From the NCBI GenBank assembly GCA_007123695.1, contig SLGN01000553.1, positions 1 through 5,138 of the forward strand: DNA of 5,138 nt, read 5' to 3'. Shown one piece after another: positions 1 through 5,138 of the stretch. How positions within the stretch are numbered: position 1 is the first letter of the stretch; each line of letters opens with the position of its first letter. Both the position numbers and the translations under genes were made by a program. The notes below the pieces were generated by a model. The model searched no databases, was not told the origin of the DNA, and saw only the letters and a list, made by a program, of their open reading frames with translations. The stretch is from Verrucomicrobiales bacterium. Lineage in GTDB: Bacteria; Verrucomicrobiota; Verrucomicrobiia; Verrucomicrobiales; DEV007.

Positions 1-267
1 AGCACCGCCACCGCCACCGCCACCGCCACCATCGAAGAAGTCGAAGCCGCCGTGAGGCCGCACCTCAAGCTCCTCCCCGCCGGCACCGACCTCGCCCCCG
101 ACCAGTCCCTCGGCGAAGCCGGGCTCGACTCGATGGCCTCGATCGACCTCCTCCTCGAGCTCGAAAGCCGCTTCGGCATCGCCATCGACGACGACCTGCT
201 CACCGAAAACTCCTTCTCCACCCTCGATGCCGTCCACCGCCTCGTCCTCGACTCCGCCCCGGCCTGA
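1..267 (+). CDS. Carrier-protein (ACP/PCP) domain, 3' end of a gene cut by the window edge
   Basis: The frame is open from base 1 and ends at TGA 265-267, giving 88 visible residues; the true start lies upstream. Residues 1-10 are a Thr/Ala linker (STATATATAT), and residues 11-88 form one phosphopantetheine-binding domain of normal carrier-protein size. The attachment site is the GLDS motif at residues 41-44, with Ser44 (bases 130-132) the expected 4'-phosphopantetheine serine. It is followed by the usual helix (SIDLLLELESRFGI) and an acidic loop (DDDLL). Carrier domains hold acyl, aryl or aminoacyl groups as thioesters for fatty-acid, polyketide or non-ribosomal peptide enzymes. The low-complexity linker suggests the C-terminal domain of a larger enzyme, although a small free-standing ACP with a short N-terminal tail is also possible. 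The substrate cannot be told. The last 12 codons are repeated exactly at 1241-1279. Confidence 0.85.
   Translation, partial: STATATATATIEEVEAAVRPHLKLLPAGTDLAPDQSLGEAGLDSMASIDLLLELESRFGIAIDDDLLTENSFSTLDAVHRLVLDSAPA
4..30. repeat. Hexanucleotide tandem repeat (ACCGCC), 4.5 units
   Basis: The unit accgcc is repeated four and a half times without a mismatch. It lies in frame and encodes alternating Thr-Ala residues at the N-terminal edge of the carrier domain. Such tracts commonly encode flexible interdomain linkers and can change length by slippage in 6-bp, frame-preserving steps. The tract may extend upstream of the window. Confidence 0.85.
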
Positions 268-336
268 GCGAAGCCTGGCGGCGAAGGTCCATGCCGCACC
301 CCTCATTGGTCGCCCAGCAGAGCCTCGAGCGTCTGC
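229..336. repeat. Long direct repeat, copy 1 (carrier-gene / thioredoxin-gene junction)
   Basis: Bases 229-273 are identical to 1241-1285 (45 of 45). After that, 274-302 aligns loosely to 1286-1312, sharing the stretch cgaaggtcca and a 2-bp length difference. Bases 303-327 match 1313-1337 at 22 of 25 positions, and weaker similarity runs to about 336. This copy contains the real 3' end of the carrier-domain gene (to 267). On the opposite strand it also carries a detached tail of the thioredoxin-domain gene. Copy 2 starts 1012 bp to the right in the same orientation, and the toxin-antitoxin operon lies between the copies. Confidence 0.9.
303..326 (-). pseudogene. Detached 3' tail of the thioredoxin-domain (YyaL-like) gene
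   Basis: Read on the minus strand, these bases encode LEALLGDQ followed by TGA. The intact thioredoxin-domain gene ends LEALLGDE and TGA at 1313-1336. The stop codon and seven of eight residues agree, and the DNA alignment continues outward into the carrier-gene end. It is therefore best read as a leftover of a duplicated gene end rather than as a coding sequence. The surrounding minus-strand open frame (303-488) is not conserved with the thioredoxin-domain protein beyond this tail. Confidence 0.7.
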
Positions 337-445
337 TGCCCCTTGGTGCACCATAGGCACGAATGCCCGACTGCGGGAGCAATTGCCAAATTGCGACAAT
401 GACCACAATTCAGATGTCGGCGGAATGAGTCGGACCAGACGACTT

Positions 446-922
446 TCAGACCTGCTCCAGAAGCTCGATCAATGATTCCGAAATCCAAACGCCTTTGCGC
501 TGCATCTGTCTCGCAAGACCTACGGGGTCTCGATCCAACCCGCGTTCTTTAACCGCGATGAGCACGCCGATGATTCCCGTGATGGCCAGGCCAAGATCCC
601 TTGCCACCGCGCGTCCAATTTGTTCGTCGATCAGCAGCAAACTGGGGCGCTGATCAAAGGCGAGCGAGATCGCCTCGGCCTCACCTCGGTGCAGAGTCCT
701 TTGTGCCATCTGCAGAATCGGCGACGCGGGATCTACCGTCCGCACCTCGATCCAGTTCGCCGAAGGCAAGTCGAGCGCTCCCACTCGTTGCGCTCCGTCG
801 AAAACCACTTCACTCCACACCGCCCGCGGGACGACCACTCTCTCGAAAAGAGATTCAAGAAGGTCGAGCCTACCGATCCGAGCAAGGCTGATCAGCGGCG
901 ACGAATCGGCAACGACGATCAT
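446..922 (-). CDS. DUF3368 PIN-domain toxin (VapC-like ribonuclease)
   Basis: This 158-residue protein matches the DUF3368 branch of the PIN nuclease superfamily, whose members are predicted metal-dependent RNases acting as toxins of type II toxin-antitoxin pairs. The N-terminal DSSPLISLARIG contains the first catalytic-type acid, Asp6. Other visible candidates are Glu38 (WSEV), Glu81/Glu83 in the GEAEAISLA motif and Asp99 in LLLIDE, followed by Arg104 and the GIIGVLIAVKERGL stretch typical of the family. All expected acidic positions look present, so the toxin is probably active. ATG at 920-922 overlaps the antitoxin stop as ATGA. No Shine-Dalgarno sequence is visible, so translation is probably coupled to the antitoxin. 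Base composition is less GC-rich than the flanking thioredoxin-domain gene, in keeping with acquisition by transfer. No clear intrinsic terminator follows. Confidence 0.87.
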   Translation of the reverse strand: MIVVADSSPLISLARIGRLDLLESLFERVVVPRAVWSEVVFDGAQRVGALDLPSANWIEVRTVDPASPILQMAQRTLHRGEAEAISLAFDQRPSLLLIDEQIGRAVARDLGLAITGIIGVLIAVKERGLDRDPVGLARQMQRKGVWISESLIELLEQV

Positions 923-1182
923 TCCCGAGTCGGAAACAAATCTTTGATCGTCGATGCGTCGCGCTCAGCCTCTTCGGCACCTGCGTGAATGCCCAAACCT
1001 CGCGCGGAAAGCTGAGTCAAAAACTCGCCGAGGTGCATCCCTGCGAATTCAGCCGCCTTTCCCAAAGAAACCTTGCCCGTTTCAAAGAGGAGCACTGCAA
1101 CTTCCAACCGCAGATCGCCCAAAGACATTCGCGCGCTCTCAAGCAATTCCGCCGGAACCTCCAACGTCTCCAGATCATTCAT
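919..1182 (-). CDS. UPF0175 family antitoxin
   Basis: This 87-residue protein begins MNDLETLEVPAELL. Its central segment, at about residues 18-62, has the UPF0175 pattern: LGDLRLEVAVLLFETGKVSLGKAAEFAGMHLGEFL. That region forms a helix-turn-helix-like DNA-binding fold, with GKVSLGKAAEFAG the most recognisable part. UPF0175 proteins are the usual partners of DUF3368 toxins; they are expected to neutralise the PIN nuclease and repress their own operon. The C-terminal charged tail (from about residue 68) would be the toxin-binding part. The frame is open much further upstream, but that extension is arginine-rich shadow sequence over the neighbouring gene. The ATG at 1180-1182 matches the normal start of the family. 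The ribosome site is weak. The promoter should lie in 1183-1240, inside the inserted segment, but no convincing -10/-35 pair is visible there. Confidence 0.87.
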   Translation of the reverse strand: MNDLETLEVPAELLESARMSLGDLRLEVAVLLFETGKVSLGKAAEFAGMHLGEFLTQLSARGLGIHAGAEEAERDASTIKDLFPTRE

Positions 1183-1240
1183 CGACCAAGGGTAACGCCA
1201 ACCAAAGCCCCTTGCAACTCCGCCGCCCGCATCAACAAAA

Positions 1241-1279
1241 GCCGTCCACCGCCTCGTCCTCGACTCCGCCCCGGCCTGA
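1241..1279 (+). pseudogene. Detached 3' tail of the carrier-domain gene
   Basis: On the plus strand this encodes AVHRLVLDSAPA and TGA. It is identical in protein and in DNA to the last 12 codons plus stop of the carrier-domain gene at 229-267. Nothing upstream of 1241 resembles the rest of that gene, so this is a fragment without a domain of its own. The perfect identity, against divergence further along the repeat, suggests either recent duplication or gene conversion over this part. Confidence 0.8.
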
Positions 1280-1346
1280 GCGAAGTCCGACGCCGAAGGT
1301 CCACGCGCCCCGTCACTCGTCGCCCAGCAGAGCCTCCAGCTTCTCC
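1241..1346. repeat. Long direct repeat, copy 2
   Basis: This is the second copy of the 229-336 repeat. Bases 1241-1285 are identical to copy 1. The following spacer is diverged, and 1313-1337 again matches closely. In this copy the thioredoxin-domain gene end is the intact one and the carrier-gene end is only a fragment. This mirror-like distribution of real and stray gene ends is what remains when a DNA segment enters between two convergent genes and duplicates their shared border. Confidence 0.9.
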
Positions 1347-3535
1347 ATGTCCGCCGTCGGGGCGAGGCAGGAAAAGTCGCGGCACACGTAGGCGGTCGCC
1401 TTCCCCTCCAGCGGGCGCTGGTTCTCCGTGAACGGAGCGAGTCGGGCCAGCTCGGCGGCGTTTTCCGCCGTGCGCAGCAGCACCACCTGGTTCGGCTGGA
1501 AGCCGCGCCGCAGCAGTGCGAGCATCGCCTCGGTGTCCTCCGCCCCCGCCTCGCCGCAGACGACCACCTCGCGCGTCGGACCGAAGAGGAAATCGAGCCC
1601 GCAGAGCGTGTCCGGGTAGGCCGAAGGCTGCGCCGCGATCTCCCCCGCGAAGGCCTGCACCAGCGCCTCGGCCCGCGAGGCATGGGCCGGATCGCCGGTC
1701 ATGCGGTGGAGCCGCGCCAGATTGCCCACGGAAAAGGCGTTGCCGCTCGGGATGGCGCCGCCGTAGATCTTCTTCGCCCGCACGATGAGCTGCTCGGCGT
1801 CGTCGGCGACGGTGAAGTAGCCGCCCTCCTCCGCATCCCAAAAACGATCGTCGAGGACTTGCTGCAGCTCCAGCGCCCGCGCGAACCAACGCAGGTCGTG
1901 GTCCGTCTCGTAGAGGTCGAGCAGGGCCCGCACCATGAAGGCGTAGTCCTCCAGATGGGCCGTCAGCCCCGCCTCGCCCTCGCGGTAGCGCTTCAGCAGC
2001 CGCCCTTCCTCCGTCGCCAGAGCCCCCAGCACGAAGTCGGCGGCGGTCCGCGCCGCGGCGGCGTATTCGGCATCGCCGAAGGCCTGCGCCGCCCGCGCCA
2101 GGGCCGAAATCATCAGCCCGTTCCAATCCGTCAGCACCTTGTCGTCCCGCTGCGGACGCACCCGCCCCTCGCGGCGCTCGAAAAGCTTTTCGCGCAGCGG
2201 CTCCAGCCGGGCCCGCTCCGCCTCGTCGAGGTCGGCGGCCCCGCCCCCGCCCCCGCTCAGATGGGGGATGTTCGTCCCGTTTTTCTTGCGCGTCGCCTCG
2301 TCCACGAAGTTCCCGCCCTCGGCGAAGCCGAAGGTCTCGACGAACCAGCTCCCCTCCTCCGGCCCCAGCACCTCCAGCACCTCCGCCTCGGTCCAGGTGT
2401 AGAACTTGCCCTCCTCGCCCTCGCTGTCGGCGTCCTCCGCCGAGTAGAAGGCGCCCTCGGGCGAACGCAGGTCGCGCATCACGTAGACGATCGCCTCGCG
2501 GGCGTTCCGCGCATGGGCCTCCTCGCCGGTGGCCTGCCAGGCCTCGACGCAGGCGATGACGTAGAGCGCCTGGTCGTAGAGCATCTTCTCGAAATGCGGC
2601 AGCAGCCACTCCCGGTCGGTCGAGTAGCGATGGATGCCGAACCCGACTTGGTCGTAGACCCCGCCCCGCCGGATCTCGCCGAGAGTCTTCCGCACCATCG
2701 CGAGCGACTCCGCGTCGCCGCTGCGCCGGTGGTGCCGCAGCAGGAAGCTCAAGTTCGTCGGCACGGGGAACTTCGGCCGCATCGAGAAACCGCCCCGCTC
2801 GGGGTCGTAGCGGCCGCCGAACTCGGCCCGGGCCGCGTCGAGGATCCCCGCATCGAGAGCCCCGCCCGGCGTGCCGCCCATGATCTGCCCCAGCTCCCGG
2901 GAAATGCCCTCGGCCGTGGAGACGACCTCGTCGCGCCGCTCCATCCACGCCTTGTGCAGCTCCACCACCACCATCTTGAAGCCGGGGCGCCCCGCCAGCG
3001 ACTCCTTCGGGAAATAGGTGCCGGCGAAGAAAGGCAGCTTTTCCGGCGTCATCATCACCGTCATGGGCCAGCCGGCCCCGCCCGAGATCGCCTCGGTCAC
3101 CTTCATGTAGACCTCGTCGATGTCCGGCCGCTCCTCGCGGTCCACCTTGATCGCCACGAACCGCTCGTTGACCAGCTCCGCCACCTCCGCATCCTCGAAG
3201 GACTCGTGCTCCATCACGTGGCACCAGTGGCAGGTCGTGTAGCCCACGCTCAGCAGCACCGGCTTGTCGAGCCGCCTCGCCTCGGCGAAGGCCTCCTCGC
3301 CCCAGGGGCGCCAGTCCACCGGGTTGCGCGCATGCTGCAGCAGGTAGGGGCTCTTTTCGAAAATCAAGCGGTTGAACTCCGGACCGCCGTCGGGCGGCAG
3401 CTTCGCGATCTCCTCCGCAGAAGGCAGCGGCGGGCGGGCGGATCCTTCTGAGCTATCGGACATGATGGGCGCGAGGACGAAGACGGCGGCAAACGCACCG
3501 ACGGGGAGACGGGTGCGGAAGAGACGAACGGACAT
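1313..3535 (-). CDS. Thioredoxin-domain protein, DUF255/YyaL/SPATA20 family
   Basis: With the chosen start the protein has 740 residues, close to the usual size of this family plus an N-terminal extension. The N-terminal half is a thioredoxin-like domain: [17 protein letters not shown], then TTCHWCHVM with the CxxC cysteines at 102 and 105, and GWPMTV at about 155. The rest resembles a six-hairpin (alpha/alpha) barrel related to sugar epimerases. Its family signatures include HFEKMLYDQ (about 314), DWNGLM (about 470) and AIPSGN (about 594). A second cysteine pair, CRDFSC (718, 723), sits near the C terminus as in homologues. The biochemical role of the family is not settled; a redox or chaperone-like function is usually inferred. 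ATG 3533-3535 is preceded by GAGG seven bases upstream and gives [13 protein letters not shown] plus a hydrophobic stretch, a possible signal peptide or anchor. A start at 3463 (MSDSSEG) would remove it. Confidence 0.92.
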   Translation of the reverse strand: MSVRLFRTRLPVGAFAAVFVLAPIMSDSSEGSARPPLPSAEEIAKLPPDGGPEFNRLIFEKSPYLLQHARNPVDWRPWGEEAFAEARRLDKPVLLSVGYTTCHWCHVMEHESFEDAEVAELVNERFVAIKVDREERPDIDEVYMKVTEAISGGAGWPMTVMMTPEKLPFFAGTYFPKESLAGRPGFKMVVVELHKAWMERRDEVVSTAEGISRELGQIMGGTPGGALDAGILDAARAEFGGRYDPERGGFSMRPKFPVPTNLSFLLRHHRRSGDAESLAMVRKTLGEIRRGGVYDQVGFGIHRYSTDREWLLPHFEKMLYDQALYVIACVEAWQATGEEAHARNAREAIVYVMRDLRSPEGAFYSAEDADSEGEEGKFYTWTEAEVLEVLGPEEGSWFVETFGFAEGGNFVDEATRKKNGTNIPHLSGGGGGAADLDEAERARLEPLREKLFERREGRVRPQRDDKVLTDWNGLMISALARAAQAFGDAEYAAAARTAADFVLGALATEEGRLLKRYREGEAGLTAHLEDYAFMVRALLDLYETDHDLRWFARALELQQVLDDRFWDAEEGGYFTVADDAEQLIVRAKKIYGGAIPSGNAFSVGNLARLHRMTGDPAHASRAEALVQAFAGEIAAQPSAYPDTLCGLDFLFGPTREVVVCGEAGAEDTEAMLALLRRGFQPNQVVLLRTAENAAELARLAPFTENQRPLEGKATAYVCRDFSCLAPTADMEKLEALLGDE

Positions 3536-3542
3536 TCCCGAG

Positions 3543-3546
3543 CCTC
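3543..3546 (-). promoter_or_regulatory. Ribosome binding site favouring the 3535 start
   Basis: On the minus strand GAGG lies seven bases before ATG 3533-3535, a normal Shine-Dalgarno spacing. No comparable site precedes the alternative starts at 3670 (GTG) or 3463 (ATG). This supports the version of the protein with the basic-hydrophobic N terminus. Confidence 0.5.
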
Positions 3547-3613
3547 GCACCGCTCCGGCAAATCCGCCACCGCTGCGGGTGACGGGAATGCGGCGGGAGG
3601 CACCCCGCCAGAG

Positions 3614-3630
3614 TCGGTCCGCGGGACCGA
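3614..3630. promoter_or_regulatory. Inverted repeat in the divergent promoter region, possible operator
   Basis: Perfect 7-bp arms, tcggtcc and ggaccga, are separated by gcg in the 128-bp region between the divergent thioredoxin-domain and nuclease genes. The right arm ends one base before a candidate -35 box (3631-3636) for the nuclease gene, a position where a bound repressor or activator would affect transcription. There is no T-run, so it is not an intrinsic terminator. No regulator gene for it is visible in the window. Confidence 0.4.
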
Positions 3631-3658
3631 TTGCCTCAACCGCCTTCTCGGCTATGCT
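3631..3658 (+). promoter_or_regulatory. Candidate sigma-70-like promoter of the nuclease gene
   Basis: TTGCCT (3631-3636) and TATGCT (3653-3658) each match the consensus at four of six positions and are 16 bases apart. The -10 box ends only five bases before ATG 3664, so transcription would begin at or next to the start codon and give a leaderless mRNA. That fits the lack of a Shine-Dalgarno sequence before this ATG. Matches of this quality also occur by chance. Confidence 0.35.
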
Positions 3659-3663
3659 GCCCG

Positions 3664-4866
3664 ATGCCACTGCCCGACGATTTCCGCTCCCTTTGCTCCC
3701 ATCAGGTAGTGCCTGATGAGCACGGGCTGCCGATCCAGCTCGTCAGAGAGGCTCTCACGGCGGCGCGGGACGACCCCGGCAGCAATCTTGGCGACCACTT
3801 GGCATGCGCTTTCGATTTTCTCGTTTCGGTAAGATTTCACAACTCATTGAAGCCGGAGAACTGGCTCTGGTGTCCGCATTGCAGCCTCGACATCCATTCG
3901 GTTTTGAACGCGTGTCCGGCCTGCTGCCTTGAGGAGCGTTTCGTTCACGTCAGAGGCAACAAGCCGGGTTCGGGAGTCATTGGCCCGGTGACGTCAAGTT
4001 CGCTGCAAGATCTCATCGCAGCCCTGTTCGCGGAGACCTCCAATGGCAAGAAGCTCGTCTACACCTGCCGAGAGCCAGCCGACCTGCTCCTTGCAGACAC
4101 TGCCCGAAGGGCGGCGTTTTTCTGCGAAGTGAAATCAGCCCCTCTGTTCACGGCACCGTGCGCGCTGCCGCACCAAAGCGATTTCAACGTCGTCGGCAAC
4201 CCTCTGGCGCACAACCATCGCCTCGGGATCATGCGCCAGTTTCACAAGCTCGACGTGAGCTTGTTCGTGCCTGTTCGCGACAACGGATTCCAGCTCGTCC
4301 CGCTCGGGGCAGGTCCTGGAGCCCCCGATTGGGCCGAGGTCGGGCTACTCAATGCTCTTCGTTCCGATCCGGGGCTCTTTCCCAGGATCTCGCGAGCTTG
4401 GCGGGATCTTTGGATCTTGTACCAGACCAAGGCGAGCGCCGACCCGAGGTTTTGGCTCACCGGAGGCTGCGGGCGTCCTCGAAATCCGGGCGACGGGTGG
4501 CCCACGGACGGAAAGGGCCGTCCGCAAGGTTCGATTTCGGACGGAAAGACCAGCGTCGGCATGGACCGCACCGACGATATCAAAAAAAGCACGTTTCAAG
4601 TCCTGAAGCTTGGAGTGGAGCACCGATCCGCTCTGGAGCGCAGCGGCTGGGATGTGGGGATCGGGCTGCTCGGCAACCTTCCGGCAGCTCGCCACTACGA
4701 CAACTACCTGTCGAGCTACGAAAACGTCGTTTGGTCGCGGACCGAAGCCGAAACGACTCCAGCGTCGTGGTCCAACCTTTTCGACGCGGTGGCTTCGTTC
4801 ACCGTTTCGCGGATTCGCTCCACCTTCCTGACTGATCTCCTTGACTTCGGGAGAAGCTGGCTTTAA
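3664..4866 (+). CDS. Putative PD-(D/E)xK nuclease with a C4 zinc finger, probable type II restriction endonuclease
   Basis: The protein has 400 residues from ATG 3664 (a TTG at 3631 would add 11). I do not recognise a named enzyme. Visible parts, in order, are: a helical N-terminal region; a C4 zinc-finger pattern, CPHC (70-73) with CPAC (84-87); and a nuclease-like core in which Asp140 (PADLLL) is followed by beta-strand-like AAFFCEVK with Glu155 and Lys157. This gives D-x14-E-V-K, the arrangement of PD-(D/E)xK active sites. A C-terminal region contains [18 protein letters not shown] (from about 300) and [16 protein letters not shown] (from about 334), both of which look conserved. A restriction role is inferred from the nuclease motif and from the cytosine-5 methyltransferase-like fragment that overlaps its end. 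Composition is less GC-extreme than the thioredoxin-domain gene, suggesting transfer. The last ~10 residues lie in the overlap and may not be original. Other nuclease roles remain possible. Confidence 0.7.
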   Translation: MPLPDDFRSLCSHQVVPDEHGLPIQLVREALTAARDDPGSNLGDHLACAFDFLVSVRFHNSLKPENWLWCPHCSLDIHSVLNACPACCLEERFVHVRGNKPGSGVIGPVTSSSLQDLIAALFAETSNGKKLVYTCREPADLLLADTARRAAFFCEVKSAPLFTAPCALPHQSDFNVVGNPLAHNHRLGIMRQFHKLDVSLFVPVRDNGFQLVPLGAGPGAPDWAEVGLLNALRSDPGLFPRISRAWRDLWILYQTKASADPRFWLTGGCGRPRNPGDGWPTDGKGRPQGSISDGKTSVGMDRTDDIKKSTFQVLKLGVEHRSALERSGWDVGIGLLGNLPAARHYDNYLSSYENVVWSRTEAETTPASWSNLFDAVASFTVSRIRSTFLTDLLDFGRSWL

Positions 4867-5078
4867 GAACACCTTTGACATGATCGCCAACCACATTCCC
4901 CGCAAGGTCGGGCCGGAAGTCCAGCGCAGGATCGACGCGCTCCGCATCGGGCAGAAGATGCAGGACCTGCCCGAGGAATTGTGGCATCCGAGCTTCCGCT
5001 ACTACCTCAAGGAGGACCCCATTCGCGTCAACCTAAGCCGAGAGCCCTTGTCGTGACTGGGGATTTCCGCTTTCTTTT
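4832..5078 (+). pseudogene. DNA cytosine-5 methyltransferase fragment (TRD to motif IX region), truncated and frameshifted
   Basis: In the frame running 4832-5056 the text [19 protein letters not shown], followed by RIDALRIGQKMQDLPEELW and SFRYYLKEDPIRVNLSR, resembles the variable region before motif IX in C5-cytosine methyltransferases, where NH and GQKMQDLPEEL-type stretches occur. A TGA at 5054 ends this frame. The next frame (from about 5041) reads RALVVTGDFRF, which resembles the conserved (S/A)L-VTG segment that follows in such enzymes. A small indel around 5031-5045 would join the two. The catalytic PCQ and ENV motifs, SAM-binding motif I and the C-terminal motif X are absent from the window. 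Similarity fades after about 5078. The first 35 bases overlap the nuclease gene in another frame, which makes a normal start unlikely. This is probably a remnant, or the far end of a rearranged gene. Confidence 0.6.
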
Positions 5079-5138
5079 GTCGCGTTCAAGGTGCTGCATG
5101 AACGGTGCGAATGTCAGGATGTCCTCCCATCGCTTGGC
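5079..5138. other. Window end, no supported gene
   Basis: Several frames are open to the edge. On the minus strand a frame with stop 5028-5030 reads WEDILTFAPFMQHLERD and a lysine/arginine-rich tail, which could be the C terminus of a convergent gene. The piece is too short to judge and matches no family I know. The plus-strand frames here do not continue the methyltransferase pattern. Confidence 0.3.

Noticed and set aside
379..394. Inverted repeat gcaatt-gcca-aattgc downstream of the toxin gene
   Set aside because: The stem is only six pairs, AT-rich and not followed by a T-run, so it is not a convincing terminator.
303..488. Minus-strand 61-codon open frame downstream of the toxin
   Set aside because: Only its last eight residues resemble anything, and these are explained by the duplicated thioredoxin-gene tail.
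919..1683. A 254-residue version of the antitoxin
   Set aside because: Everything before the methionine at 1182 is low-complexity Arg/Ser-rich sequence, much of it over the end of the thioredoxin-domain gene. Only the last 87 residues match UPF0175.
1179..3224. Long minus-strand open frame of 681 codons
   Set aside because: It is very rich in Arg, Gly and Ala, has no domain pattern, and lies in another frame over the thioredoxin-domain gene. It results from the GC-rich composition.
1682..3451. Plus-strand open frame of 589 codons opposite the thioredoxin-domain gene
   Set aside because: Its composition is dominated by Arg, His, Leu and Pro with no recognisable motif. It is a mirror of the real gene on the other strand.
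5028..5138. Minus-strand frame reading WEDILTFAPFMQHLERD and a basic tail to the window edge
   Set aside because: It could be the end of a convergent gene, but 36 residues with no known motif, overlapping the methyltransferase-like fragment, are too little to call a gene.
1..5138. Search for tRNA, rRNA, CRISPR arrays, riboswitches, and transposase or integrase genes
   Set aside because: No cloverleaf-like sequence, spaced short repeat array, or recombinase motif was seen on either strand by eye.

Overview
This is a GC-rich bacterial window: the codons of the housekeeping-type genes end overwhelmingly in G or C. Two gene blocks look less GC-biased than the rest: the toxin-antitoxin pair (about 330-1240) and the restriction-type region (about 3664-5080). 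That suggests an ordinary chromosomal backbone with accessory insertions. The phylum cannot be fixed from the sequence. A YyaL/SPATA20-type protein together with a UPF0175/DUF3368 toxin-antitoxin pair would suit Verrucomicrobiota or a similar group, but this is only a guess.

Layout, left to right. (1) 1-267, plus strand: the 3' end of a gene ending in an acyl/peptidyl carrier domain with an intact GLDS phosphopantetheine site, preceded by a Thr-Ala linker encoded by a 6-bp tandem repeat. (2) 446-1182, minus strand: a two-gene type II toxin-antitoxin operon, UPF0175 antitoxin then DUF3368 PIN-domain toxin, joined by an ATGA overlap. (3) 1313-3535, minus strand: a full-length thioredoxin-domain (DUF255/YyaL/SPATA20) protein. 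(4) 3536-3663: a divergent intergenic region with an inverted repeat abutting a plausible promoter that would give a nearly leaderless transcript. (5) 3664-4866, plus strand: an unidentified protein with a C4 zinc-finger motif and a D-x14-E-V-K nuclease motif, probably a type II restriction endonuclease. (6) 4832-~5078, plus strand: an incomplete fragment resembling the target-recognition/motif IX part of a DNA cytosine-5 methyltransferase. It overlaps the end of the nuclease gene in another frame and appears frameshifted near 5031-5045. (7) 5079-5138: no supported gene.

The most notable structure is a direct repeat of about 107 bp around the toxin-antitoxin pair (229-336 and 1241-1346, first 45 bp identical). 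Each copy contains the end of the carrier-protein gene facing the end of the thioredoxin-domain gene. Copy 1 holds the real carrier-protein end plus a stray 8-codon tail of the thioredoxin-domain gene. Copy 2 holds a stray 12-codon tail of the carrier gene plus the real end of the thioredoxin-domain gene. The two genes were therefore probably convergent neighbours, and the toxin-antitoxin pair arrived by an event that duplicated their junction.

The second notable structure is the restriction-type locus. The nuclease gene looks intact, but its expected methyltransferase partner is visible only as a fragment. Either a complete methyltransferase lies elsewhere, or this is a decaying or rearranged restriction-modification system.
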